In this document: piece by piece, positions 16,291 through 23,780 of the stretch | How positions within the stretch are numbered: the first letter of the stretch is position 1 | Layout of the letters: each line of letters opens with the position of its first letter | Assembly: GCA_025059945.1 (NCBI GenBank) | Contig: JANXDC010000004.1 | Location: 62,001 to 126,000 of the forward strand | DNA length: 64,000 nucleotides | Direction of reading: 5' to 3' | DNA from: Bacteroidota bacterium | GTDB lineage: Bacteria > Bacteroidota > Rhodothermia > JANXDC01 | Made by a program: the position numbers and the translations under genes | Notes under the pieces: model-generated | What the model was told of the DNA's origin: nothing | Seen by the model: the letters and a program-made list of their open reading frames with translations, nothing else | Database searches by the model: none

Positions 16291-16587
16291 TCCCGCTCTG
16301 GGTCTTGCTCTGGGACAACCGGTCCGGGGTGGCCTGTTATGAAGGTCCATACGCTTTCGGCATGTCCCTTGTTATCATAGCATATGTGCCGGCACTCCCG
16401 GTGGGGTTTGGGGGCATGTGGAGAGGCAGATCGGGTTCCGGCCGGGTGCGGAACCCGATCTGCGCTTTTCATGGGATCTTTGCATTGCGCCAGCCCTTTG
16501 GGTTCTGTATTTTTCGACAGTCCATCATCGCCTGGTACACGGTCGGGTCGTGTTCCCAGTCGCGGCGTCACGGGTAAGGAAGCGCGC
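16291..16587. other. Non-coding spacer between the Lrp gene and adk
   Basis: About 297 bases without a convincing gene. The first part has AT-rich TTGTTATCATAGCATATG (16368-16385), possible promoter material for adk; then comes the strong hairpin at 16426-16463. A 90-codon open frame crosses it but spans the hairpin and shows no protein-like pattern. Confidence 0.5.
16426..16470 (+). terminator. Intrinsic terminator downstream of the Lrp-type gene
   Basis: A 15-base-pair perfect stem, GCAGATCGGGTTCCG (16426-16440) with its complement (16449-16463), has an 8-base loop and is followed by GCTTTTC. It lies 135 bases past the regulator's stop, so it may terminate a long 3' UTR or a separate small transcript. 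Confidence 0.75.
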
Positions 16588-17253
16588 ATGCGGATGGTGT
16601 TGTTTGGTCCCCCCGGAGTAGGCAAGGGGACCCAGTCGAAGCTGCTTCGGGAGCGTTATCAAGCCGCTGTCATCGCTACCGGCGACATGCTTCGGGAGGA
16701 GGTGCATCACGATACGCCTTTGGGCCGGCAGGCTCGTCGCTACATGGAGCAGGGTATGCTCGTGCCCGATGAGATCGTGATCGGCATGGTGGAGCGCCGC
16801 TTGGAACAGCTCGAAAACGGGCGCTTTATCCTGGACGGTTTTCCCCGGACCGTGGCTCAGGCTGCAGCGCTGGATCAGCTGTTGGACCGGATTGGGCTGA
16901 GCCTGCAGGCTGTGATCAGCCTAGAGGTTCCCGCCGAGGAGATCATCCGCCGCTTGTCGCAACGTCGAGTGTGCGAGCATTGCGGGGAAAATTATCACCT
17001 CCTTTTTCGTCCTCCGCCTCCAGATGGCCGTTGTCTGGCTTGCGCCCGAGGCCCGATCGCACAACGCCCAGATGATCGACCTGAGGCCATCGCCCGGCGT
17101 TTATCCGTGTACGAGGCGCAGACCAAGCCCGTAAAAGCGTACTACGAAGCACAGGGGCTTTTGCACCGTATCAACGGCGTCGGAGAGGTGGAGGAGGTCC
17201 ATCGGCGCATCGTGAAACTCTTGGAGGGGCGCCCGGCGTTAGCCGCCACGTAA
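16588..17253 (+). CDS. adk: Adenylate kinase (zinc-lid type)
   Basis: About 221 residues from the ATG at 16588, which follows GGTAAGGAAG and starts the P-loop sequence MRMVLFGPPGVGKGTQSKLL. Other motifs are the AMP-site ATGDMLREEV and FILDGFPRTVAQA, and a lid with CEHC ... CLAC, four cysteines able to bind zinc, a form common in Gram-positives and thermophiles. The enzyme equilibrates ATP + AMP with 2 ADP in the cytoplasm. The IPP isomerase gene follows after 15 bases. Confidence 0.96.
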   Translation: MRMVLFGPPGVGKGTQSKLLRERYQAAVIATGDMLREEVHHDTPLGRQARRYMEQGMLVPDEIVIGMVERRLEQLENGRFILDGFPRTVAQAAALDQLLDRIGLSLQAVISLEVPAEEIIRRLSQRRVCEHCGENYHLLFRPPPPDGRCLACARGPIAQRPDDRPEAIARRLSVYEAQTKPVKAYYEAQGLLHRINGVGEVEEVHRRIVKLLEGRPALAAT

Positions 17254-17268
17254 AAAAGGCGGGCAGCT

Positions 17269-18324
17269 GTGGATTCGCCGCGCTCTATTTCGGCTCGAAA
17301 GGCCGATCACGTACAGCTATGCCTGTCAGGTCCGGTGGCTTACACAAAGACAACCGGGCTGGAGCAGGTGGAGTTGTTGCATTGTGCGCTGCCGGAGCTG
17401 GACTTCGAGGAGGTGTGCACCGAGGTTCAGTTCTTAGGTCGGTCCATCAGCATGCCTGTGCTGGTCTCCGCCATGACGGGAGGGTTCTCCGACGGGGGCA
17501 CGATCAACGAGCAGCTGGCTGAGTTCTGTGAGGCGAAGCGGCTTCCGCTTGGAGTCGGCAGCCAGCGGGTCGCTTTGGAGGACCCCGCCCAGTGGGAGAC
17601 GTTTCGGGTCGTGCGCCGCCGGGCCCCCTCGATCCCGCTGATCGGCAACATCGGGGCGGCCGAGGTGGCCCAAGGGCTTCTGGAACACCAGGCTCGTCGG
17701 TTGGTGGAGGAAATCGGAGCCGACGCCCTGGCTGTGCACCTGAATCCCCTGCAGGAGTTGCTGCAGCCCGAAGGGTGTCCTCGCTTTCGGGGCGTCTTGC
17801 GGGGCCTGGAGCGGCTGGTGCACGCGCTTCCAGTGCCCGTTATTGTTAAGGAGACCGGTGCGGGGCTGTCTGGCGCCGTGGCCCGTCGCTTGGTGGAGGT
17901 GGGGGTTCGGATCTTAGATGTCTCCGGGGCTGGGGGCACGAGCTGGGCGGCGGTGGAGCTCCTGCGGCGCAACGCCCCGGAAGAGCCTGGCTGGGTCTTC
18001 CGCGAATGGGGCATCCCCACGGCATTAGCGCTTCAAGAGGTGCTCAAGGTTGTGGATGCGAACGTTACGGTAATCGCCTCCGGAGGCATCACCAACGGGC
18101 TGGAGGTCGCCAAATGCTTGGCCCTGGGGGCTCATTTGGTCGGCATCGCCCGCCCGTTTTTGCTCGCCTTGGCTCGCGGCGGTCGTGGGGAGCTAGAGCG
18201 TTATGCGGAGCAGCTCCTTTGGCAGCTGCGCGCGGCTATGTTCCTCACCGGCTCTCCCGACGTGGAGGCGATGCGTCGGGCCCCGTGGCGGTGGTCTAGG
18301 AGCGAAAGCGCTCCGGACGGATGA
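17269..18324 (+). CDS. fni: Type 2 isopentenyl-diphosphate delta-isomerase (FMN-dependent)
   Basis: A 351-residue flavoprotein starting with GTG at 17269. It shows the type 2 signatures RKADHVQLCL, VSAMTGGFSDGGTINEQLAE, GVGSQRVALEDP, VIVKETGAGLSG, DVSGAGGTSWAAVE and the FMN phosphate loop IASGGITNGLEVAKCLALGA. It interconverts isopentenyl and dimethylallyl diphosphate using reduced FMN. It follows adk closely, probably co-transcribed. The last 29 bases overlap the convergent stress-protein gene. Confidence 0.96.
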   Translation: MDSPRSISARKADHVQLCLSGPVAYTKTTGLEQVELLHCALPELDFEEVCTEVQFLGRSISMPVLVSAMTGGFSDGGTINEQLAEFCEAKRLPLGVGSQRVALEDPAQWETFRVVRRRAPSIPLIGNIGAAEVAQGLLEHQARRLVEEIGADALAVHLNPLQELLQPEGCPRFRGVLRGLERLVHALPVPVIVKETGAGLSGAVARRLVEVGVRILDVSGAGGTSWAAVELLRRNAPEEPGWVFREWGIPTALALQEVLKVVDANVTVIASGGITNGLEVAKCLALGAHLVGIARPFLLALARGGRGELERYAEQLLWQLRAAMFLTGSPDVEAMRRAPWRWSRSESAPDG

Positions 18325-19225
18325 CCAACACGGGCTTTCGGCTATGGTGGAGCACCTTTTCGGCCGTGCTGCCCAAAAGCAGATGCGCTAGTCCTGTGCG
18401 TCCGTGGGTGGCCATCACGATCGCATCGGCCTGCTCCTCCGCATATTGCAAGATCTCATCATAAGCTGCATAGCCCCGCACGAGCACGCGTTCAAGGCGC
18501 ACCGGGGCCGACTCGGCTGTGCGTCGGATGCTGTCCTCGGACTCCAGGGGATGAACGGTCCCCAGATGCGCATGCAGCCGTTGGCGCATGGCCTCTAGTT
18601 CCGCCTCGGAAGGGGCCTTTTCGATCACCTGCGGGTCTTCGCCCAGATACAGCATGTGGAAGACGACGAGCGTGCTCCCAAAGGCCTCCGCCAGCAACAG
18701 GGCCCACGGCAAGGCGGCGCGGGAGACCTCCGAAAAGTCCGTGGGATAGAGAATGCGCTCCCAGCGTGGCGTTTCGGGGGCGTCGGCGGGCACGGCGAAT
18801 ACGGGCACCTGCGCACGTCGTAGAATCCGTTCGGCCGTAGCCCCCGCTCCCACGGGGACGTTTCCCGCTCCACGGGTGCTGAGCACGACCAGCTCGTAAC
18901 GGCCCGAGTTGATGCTCTCCAAGAGCGCCTCAAAGGGCCGTCCTAGGCTGATCCGAATCTCCCCCAATAGATCTCCGAAGGCCTCCTGGGCGATCGCCTC
19001 CAGTTGAGCCTGCCGTTCGGCTTGCAGCATCGTGTAGAGCTCTTTTGTTTGTTCAAAGGGTGCGCCGGAGCGCGCAAGCAGCAGGGACAGCTCATCCGTG
19101 GAGGGGATGATGTGCACTACGTCCAGGCGCGATCCGAATCGTTCGGCCAGGGCTCGGGCATAGGGATAGGCGCGCGCGGCGTTCTCGGATAGGTCCGTCG
19201 GAACCAGAATGCGCTGTGGGATCAT
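18296..19225 (-). CDS. Tandem universal stress protein (two UspA domains)
   Basis: A 309-residue protein with two Usp domains. The first starts with RILVPTDLSENAARAYPYA and ends near GAGATAERILRRAQVPVFAV. The second starts with ERILYPTDFSEVSRAALPWA and ends with GRTGLAHLLLGSTAEKVL, an intact ATP-binding G-x2-G-x9-G(S/T) pattern. The ribosome site GGAGGTAG precedes the ATG. Usp proteins help survive starvation and stress, some by binding ATP; the exact role is unknown. It is monocistronic. Confidence 0.93.
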   Translation of the reverse strand: MIPQRILVPTDLSENAARAYPYARALAERFGSRLDVVHIIPSTDELSLLLARSGAPFEQTKELYTMLQAERQAQLEAIAQEAFGDLLGEIRISLGRPFEALLESINSGRYELVVLSTRGAGNVPVGAGATAERILRRAQVPVFAVPADAPETPRWERILYPTDFSEVSRAALPWALLLAEAFGSTLVVFHMLYLGEDPQVIEKAPSEAELEAMRQRLHAHLGTVHPLESEDSIRRTAESAPVRLERVLVRGYAAYDEILQYAEEQADAIVMATHGRTGLAHLLLGSTAEKVLHHSRKPVLVIRPERFRS

Positions 19226-19317
19226 GCGCTACCTCCTAATGAGCTCGTCGGCTCAATGCTACACAGGCGGTGGTCTCTTTGCAAGCGGAGGCGAGGTGAA
19301 ATTTTACCCCCGATCGC

Positions 19318-20505
19318 CTAGCCATCTCCGTATGGTTGACGTAGATAGCGGCGGGCGCGTCGGTGCGCTCCAGCCTGATCGGGCATCTCGAGCACGGCCC
19401 GATAGCGCAAGATAGCCTCTTGGCGGCGGCCCATGAGGTCAAGCGTCATGCCCTGATGCAGCCGGGATAGGATGAGGTACGGGGAAGCGGGTTCCGTCTC
19501 AAGAGCCAACCGCTCGGCTGCTCGGAAGCCCTCTAGGGCCTCATCTAGGCGCCCCAGGCGCAGCGCGATTTGTCCCAACTGATAGTGCGCCTCTTGCGCC
19601 AGGCGCGCGTGATAGCCCATGCGGCGCTGCGCGTAGCGCTCCAGTATCCCTTGATAGCTTGCGGCGGCCGTATGCCAATCTCCGCTCGAGAGCAGCACAT
19701 AGGCCTCCAGGCGGTGGAAGAGGGCGTTGTGCGGATATTGCTGCCGGAGCGCGCGCACATACGGCAGGGCGCGCGCCGGGGTTTGCTCGTATTCGATAAA
19801 GATCATAGTCAGGAAATAGGCCGCCTCGGTGCGCGTATATAGCCCATGGCGGGCGACCCATTCCAGGTCTCCCAGTCCCTGCTGGCGGTTGCCCGGGTAG
19901 GGGAGCAGCCACACAAAAGGCCGTGTGACGGGGTAGCGGTCCGGGATCGCCTCGGCGTAGTAGCGATACAGCCCTAGCCCCAAGCGCAAGTCGACGTTTT
20001 GGGAGTCCACGCGCAGCAGCCGAAAAAGATCACCCAGCGCCTTGCGTCCCTCCCACAGGGAGGCTAACCAGCGGTCCCGATTCGCCAGCAGACGAGCCTT
20101 GAGGCCCAAGGCCGTGCTGCGGTAAAAGAGCCCATCCGGATCGTTGGGATCTTTTCGCAGCCGGGTCTCGGCCAGGCGCGCCGTTTCGTCCATCTGCCGA
20201 AAGAAGGCCTCATCGTGCGCGGTGCTCACATCCAGCTCCAGCAGGACCCGCCACCAAACCATGAGGCCCGGCAGAAAGGCGCGCACGGGATGTTGGGGAT
20301 AGCGCCGCAGAATCGGCTCAAAGGCCGCTTGGGCTCCGCTGAAGTCCAAATTGTAGAGCCGATCTAGCCCGAGGCGCACCTGGCGCGTAAAGAGCGTGTC
20401 CTCTAAGATCGAACGCGGCTGCGCCCAAGCTGAACCTACGGGAGATCCGAGCCCAAGCAGGACCCACCCGATCAGCAGGCTCGGATAAGCGCGATTCACC
20501 TCCAA
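19318..20505 (-). CDS. Secreted TPR protein, function unknown
   Basis: A 395-residue protein with a signal peptide (about residues 1-28, ending SAWAQ) and several TPR-like repeats, for example LDFSGAQAAFEPILRRYPQH, DWHTAAASYQGILERYAQRR and LGRLDEALEGFRAAERLALE. The middle contains a conserved-looking stretch PFVWLLPYPGNRQQGLGDLE. Its start overlaps the bioY stop by 10 bases, so it is probably co-transcribed with bioY, but a link to biotin is not implied. It may be a periplasmic scaffold. Confidence 0.82.
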   Translation of the reverse strand: MEVNRAYPSLLIGWVLLGLGSPVGSAWAQPRSILEDTLFTRQVRLGLDRLYNLDFSGAQAAFEPILRRYPQHPVRAFLPGLMVWWRVLLELDVSTAHDEAFFRQMDETARLAETRLRKDPNDPDGLFYRSTALGLKARLLANRDRWLASLWEGRKALGDLFRLLRVDSQNVDLRLGLGLYRYYAEAIPDRYPVTRPFVWLLPYPGNRQQGLGDLEWVARHGLYTRTEAAYFLTMIFIEYEQTPARALPYVRALRQQYPHNALFHRLEAYVLLSSGDWHTAAASYQGILERYAQRRMGYHARLAQEAHYQLGQIALRLGRLDEALEGFRAAERLALETEPASPYLILSRLHQGMTLDLMGRRQEAILRYRAVLEMPDQAGAHRRARRYLRQPYGDG

Positions 20506-21056
20506 CTACGCAGGGCTCGGTACAGAGAGCTAAGCAGGAGCCACTTGGTGGCCTCCCAGGGTAGAAACGGCAGCAGGCCCTTGTGGAGCGTCTCCGACCA
20601 GCTAGCGTGTCCCGCAGCCCAGTGCAGCCACGGCAGGCCAATTCCGAAAACGATCGCCCCTCCCGCAAGGAGTGCGACCAAGCAAGCCGACCAGGAGCGC
20701 TGCGTCTGCGTTAAGCGGCCCACGACGTAGGCGGCAAGCGGAAAGGCCAACAGATACCCCCCTGTGGCCCCCAATAGGTAGCCGGGCCCATATCCGGATC
20801 CGGCGAACACGGGCAAAAACAGGCCCAGGCCGAGATACAACGTCTGCGACAGCAACCCGTTTCGGGGCCCAAGAAAGAGCCCCGCCCCCAACATGCCGAG
20901 GGTCTGCAGCGTAAAGGGCACCTCCCACAGATAAAGGCGCACTTTGGCCCCCAAGGCGGTTAGCAGGGCAAACCCCACCACGCCCAGAGCCTGCGCTCCG
21001 AGGCTGAGCTCCGCTTGGCGCAGCACGTCTACGCGGGCCCTAAAGCTCGTCTGCAT
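20496..21056 (-). CDS. bioY: BioY-family biotin transporter (ECF substrate-binding subunit)
   Basis: About 186 residues from the ATG at 21056, preferred over 21086 because CGGAGAG lies 8 bases upstream. Six hydrophobic helices carry the BioY signatures EVPFTLQTLGMLGAGLFLGP and LPVFAGSG ... GATGGYLLAFPLAAYVVG. BioY binds biotin in the membrane and works with EcfA/EcfT or alone; no ATPase or EcfT gene is in this window. With a ligase-only BirA and no biotin-synthesis genes here, the cell may rely partly on uptake. I see no BirA/BioR operator. Confidence 0.93.
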   Translation of the reverse strand: MQTSFRARVDVLRQAELSLGAQALGVVGFALLTALGAKVRLYLWEVPFTLQTLGMLGAGLFLGPRNGLLSQTLYLGLGLFLPVFAGSGYGPGYLLGATGGYLLAFPLAAYVVGRLTQTQRSWSACLVALLAGGAIVFGIGLPWLHWAAGHASWSETLHKGLLPFLPWEATKWLLLSSLYRALRSWR

Positions 21057-21130
21057 GTGTAAGCTCTCCGATGCTTGACAAGACATGGGGCGTGATCGTA
21101 CTTTCCTGACGCTTGGTGGTCTCCTTGGGG

Positions 21131-21168
21131 TGAGAGCGCTTTTCTCCCTTCAGGAGAAGGTGCTCTCA
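21131..21168. repeat. Long hairpin between bioY promoter region and ddl 3' end
   Basis: TGAGAGC/GCTCTCA arms and an inner TTCTCC/GGAGAA stem separated by a small internal loop form a 38-base hairpin with a CTTCA loop. It lies just past the ddl stop and may act as its 3' end, but no U-tract follows in that direction; on the plus strand it runs into TCCTTATTTTAT. Confidence 0.6.
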
Positions 21169-21176
21169 TCCTTATT

Positions 21177-22349
21177 TTATGGCCCCTTTAGCAGCTTAAG
21201 CCCCTCTTGACTCCGCTTGGCTAGCAGGTTAGTCGCATAGGAGCGCGTGCGCGTGTGCTTAACGCGATAACGCTCTAGGCCAATTCGAATCAGGCGCTCT
21301 AGCAGCTCCGGAAGCGGCACGCCGGAGCGCTCCCAAAGATAGAAGGCCAGCGAGCCCGGAATGGTGTTGACTTCGTTTACGTATACCGTTTCCGTGGCCC
21401 GGTCGATTAGGAAATCCACGCGCGCGGTGCCGGAAAGCTCAAAAAGCCGGAAGACCTGCACGGCTAGTTCTTGAATCCGACGCGCAAGCGCCTCCGATAT
21501 GGGCGCCGGGATGCGCCGCTGCGCTCCGGCCATGCCCTTGCGCGCATCGCCGCGCAAGTACTTATCCGCATACGAGAGCACTTCATCGGCCCCTACGGGC
21601 TCTTCGCAGACCGAAGGTAGGGCCTCTTCCGGAGTCCCCAGCACGGCGCAGTTTATCTCCTGGCGTTCTAGGAGGGCCGTCTCGATAAGAACCTTATCAT
21701 CGAAGCCGAAAGCCTGCTCTACGGCCTCTTCCAGAGAGGGGCGGTCCGTTACGCGCCGCACTCCGATGCTGGATCCGAGCCGAGCGGGCTTGACCACAAG
21801 CGGATAGCCCAAGCGCTCGGCCTCGGCCGTCCAGCGCACGGGGTTTTGCTCCCAATCCCGTTCTCGGAACCAGACGAAGGGCAACACGGGCAGGCCGTTG
21901 GCCAGGCAGACGAACTTGGTCAGCACCTTGTCCATGCCCAGAGCCGAGCCGAGCACGCCGCTACCCGTGTAGGGCACGTCGAGGGTCTCCAGCAGCCCCT
22001 GAAGGCCCCCGTTTTCCCCCTCGCCGCCGTGCAACGCCAGCAGGGCCATATCGAGGGGCCATCGCCGCGGTCGGCGCCAGCGGGGGGCAGGCAGCTCCTC
22101 GAGCACCACGCGACCCTCTGAAGTACGCACCGGGGCTACGCGCGTGGCCCTGCGGGGTATCGCCTCGATCTGCTGAAAACTTTCCAGCTCCGCCAGCGCA
22201 GGACCCGTGTACCAATGGCCCTGTTTGTCGATGTACACGGGATAGGCCGCATGGACGGTTTGCTGAAGCCCGTAAAGGGCCTGAAGGCCCGTTAAGATCG
22301 AGACCTCGTGCTCAACCGAGACCCCGCCGAAAAGCACCCCGATCCGCAT
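21177..22349 (-). CDS. ddl: D-alanine--D-alanine ligase
   Basis: About 390 residues from the ATG at 22349, which begins the family start MRIGVLFGGVSVEHEVSILT; an in-frame ATG at 22388 is less likely. ATP-grasp motifs are visible: PYTGSGVLGSALGMDKVLTK, PLVVKPARLGSSIGVRRV, TARVDFLID and VYVNEVNTIPGS. The enzyme makes the D-Ala-D-Ala dipeptide of peptidoglycan. It is longer than E. coli DdlB because of an insert near residues 60-100, as in the VanA-like/DdlA group. The motifs do not suggest a D-lactate-specific variant. Confidence 0.96.
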   Translation of the reverse strand: MRIGVLFGGVSVEHEVSILTGLQALYGLQQTVHAAYPVYIDKQGHWYTGPALAELESFQQIEAIPRRATRVAPVRTSEGRVVLEELPAPRWRRPRRWPLDMALLALHGGEGENGGLQGLLETLDVPYTGSGVLGSALGMDKVLTKFVCLANGLPVLPFVWFRERDWEQNPVRWTAEAERLGYPLVVKPARLGSSIGVRRVTDRPSLEEAVEQAFGFDDKVLIETALLERQEINCAVLGTPEEALPSVCEEPVGADEVLSYADKYLRGDARKGMAGAQRRIPAPISEALARRIQELAVQVFRLFELSGTARVDFLIDRATETVYVNEVNTIPGSLAFYLWERSGVPLPELLERLIRIGLERYRVKHTRTRSYATNLLAKRSQEGLKLLKGP

Positions 22350-22466
22350 CGCCGCCCGCTCTCCCTTTGGCGCCTCAAGATACGCCATCGGGGCCCGAAA
22401 AGGGAACGTTGTCCGGACATAAGGGGGCCGGTATCTTCGCAGGCGAGCCCGGGCGGTTTGGGTAGC

Positions 22467-23249
22467 ATGTGGGGGTGGCTGTTGGCCATATCAATGGGCA
22501 CTCTGGTGTCCCCGGAGACGAAGCCAGCCGATATCCTCTGGCCGGGGGAAGAACTTGTCTATCGTGTTCGCTGGGGGCCGATCACGTTGGGTTGGATTAC
22601 GGTTCGGCTGCACGGCCTTGCGGCTTTTGAAGGATCTCCGGTGTACTACGCCAGTACGGAGATTCGGTCCGCGCCCGCCGTATCGGCGCTCGTGGACATC
22701 AACGGCGTGTATCATTCATACTTTGAGCGCGTGGGTTCGCTTCTGCGCAGCCGCTACTTCTGGGCTCAGGAGCGGGATACGGGAGACAGCTTGCTCTCGG
22801 AGTATCGTTTCGACTACGCCCGCCGTCGCGCCACGACCTGGAGGCGCTCGGCGCGCAACGGATCCGAGACGCGCACTTTCCCGCTGGGAGAGCGGGGGCA
22901 GGACGGAATCAGCACGTTTTTCTTTACGCGCTTCATCGTGGGCTCAGAGGCGCGCTACGAAGAGCCCACATGGGTGAGTTACCGCTTTGGTGTAACGGAG
23001 ATGGAACCGCAACCTGAGCGCTGCGCGGTGCGGATACCCGCCGCGCCGTATCCTGTGGCAGCCTGGCGTCTTGAGGGGATCGCCCATTTCGAAGGTCTAT
23101 TGGGCTTTAAGGGGCCGTATGAAGGCTGGTTTTCTGCCGATGAGGCCCGCGTGCCCTTGCGGGCCCGGCTGTCTGTGATCGTAGGACATGTTACCGTGGA
23201 GCTCATCCGATGGAAGCGCGGCAGCTGGAATCCCCCGAGGGCGCCATGA
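22467..23249 (+). CDS. DUF3108-type secreted protein
   Basis: About 260 residues from the ATG at 22467, which opens a short signal-like segment (MWGWLLAISMGTLVS). The mature part begins with LWPGEELVYRVRWGPITLGW and continues with beta-rich sequence such as VSALVDINGVYHSYFERVGS and SEYRFDYARRRATTW, the pattern of DUF3108 proteins, which are predicted periplasmic beta-barrel or lipocalin-like. No catalytic motif is known. Its stop overlaps the next gene start as ATGA, implying translational coupling to the hexapeptide-repeat protein, although no shared pathway is evident. Confidence 0.8.
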   Translation: MWGWLLAISMGTLVSPETKPADILWPGEELVYRVRWGPITLGWITVRLHGLAAFEGSPVYYASTEIRSAPAVSALVDINGVYHSYFERVGSLLRSRYFWAQERDTGDSLLSEYRFDYARRRATTWRRSARNGSETRTFPLGERGQDGISTFFFTRFIVGSEARYEEPTWVSYRFGVTEMEPQPERCAVRIPAAPYPVAAWRLEGIAHFEGLLGFKGPYEGWFSADEARVPLRARLSVIVGHVTVELIRWKRGSWNPPRAP

Positions 23250-23779
23250 AGGCGCCGGCAGGGGTCACAATCGAATCTTTTGAGGGCCGCTGGCCTCGGC
23301 TGCATCCCACGGTTTACCTGGCCGAAGGGGTGCGGATCATCGGCGACGTCGAGATCGGCGCCTATAGCTCCGTTTGGTACAACGCCGTAATCCGGGGTGA
23401 TGTGCACGAGATCCGCATCGGGGAGCGGACGAACATCCAAGACCTTTGTCTGCTGCATGTAACGCATCGGCGCTGGCCGCTTGTGGTGGGCAGCCGCGTC
23501 ACTGTAGGACACAGCGCCGTGCTGCACGGCTGCGTGATCGAAGACTGCGTGCTCGTGGGCATGCACGCGACCGTGCTCGATGGGGCCTATGTGGAACACC
23601 ATTGCCTGATCGGTGCAGGCGCCCTGGTGCCACCCGGCATGCGCGTGCCCGCCGGACATCTGATGTTGGGGGTTCCGGCTCGCGTCGTGCGGCCGCTTAC
23701 GGAGCAGGAACGGGCGGAGCTAGAACAGGCGGCCGAAAACTACGTGCGCTACGCGGCCCGGTATCGAGCCGGGTCCTAG
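23246..23779 (+). CDS. Gamma-carbonic-anhydrase-like hexapeptide-repeat protein
   Basis: A 177-residue left-handed beta-helix protein, starting at 23246 within the ATGA overlap (GAGG upstream). It has repeated hexapeptides, VRIIGDVEIGAYSSVWYNAV, IRGDVHEIRIGERTNIQDLC and LVGMHATVLDGAYVEHHCLI, and metal-ligand histidines in HVTHRRWP (where most relatives have a similar His), VTVGHSAVLHG and VGMHA. Relatives include YrdA, PaaY and gamma-carbonic anhydrases. Carbonic anhydrase activity is uncertain because many YrdA-like members lack it. Confidence 0.9.
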   Translation: MKAPAGVTIESFEGRWPRLHPTVYLAEGVRIIGDVEIGAYSSVWYNAVIRGDVHEIRIGERTNIQDLCLLHVTHRRWPLVVGSRVTVGHSAVLHGCVIEDCVLVGMHATVLDGAYVEHHCLIGAGALVPPGMRVPAGHLMLGVPARVVRPLTEQERAELEQAAENYVRYAARYRAGS

Positions 23780-23780
23780 G

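Noticed and set aside
16305-16577. A 90-codon open frame in the spacer before adk
   Set aside because: It spans a strong terminator-like hairpin, has no family similarity and weak coding character.
20496-21176. A biotin-responsive operator or riboswitch upstream of bioY
   Set aside because: The spacer has a hairpin but no BirA or BioR-type palindrome, and the local BirA lacks a DNA-binding domain.
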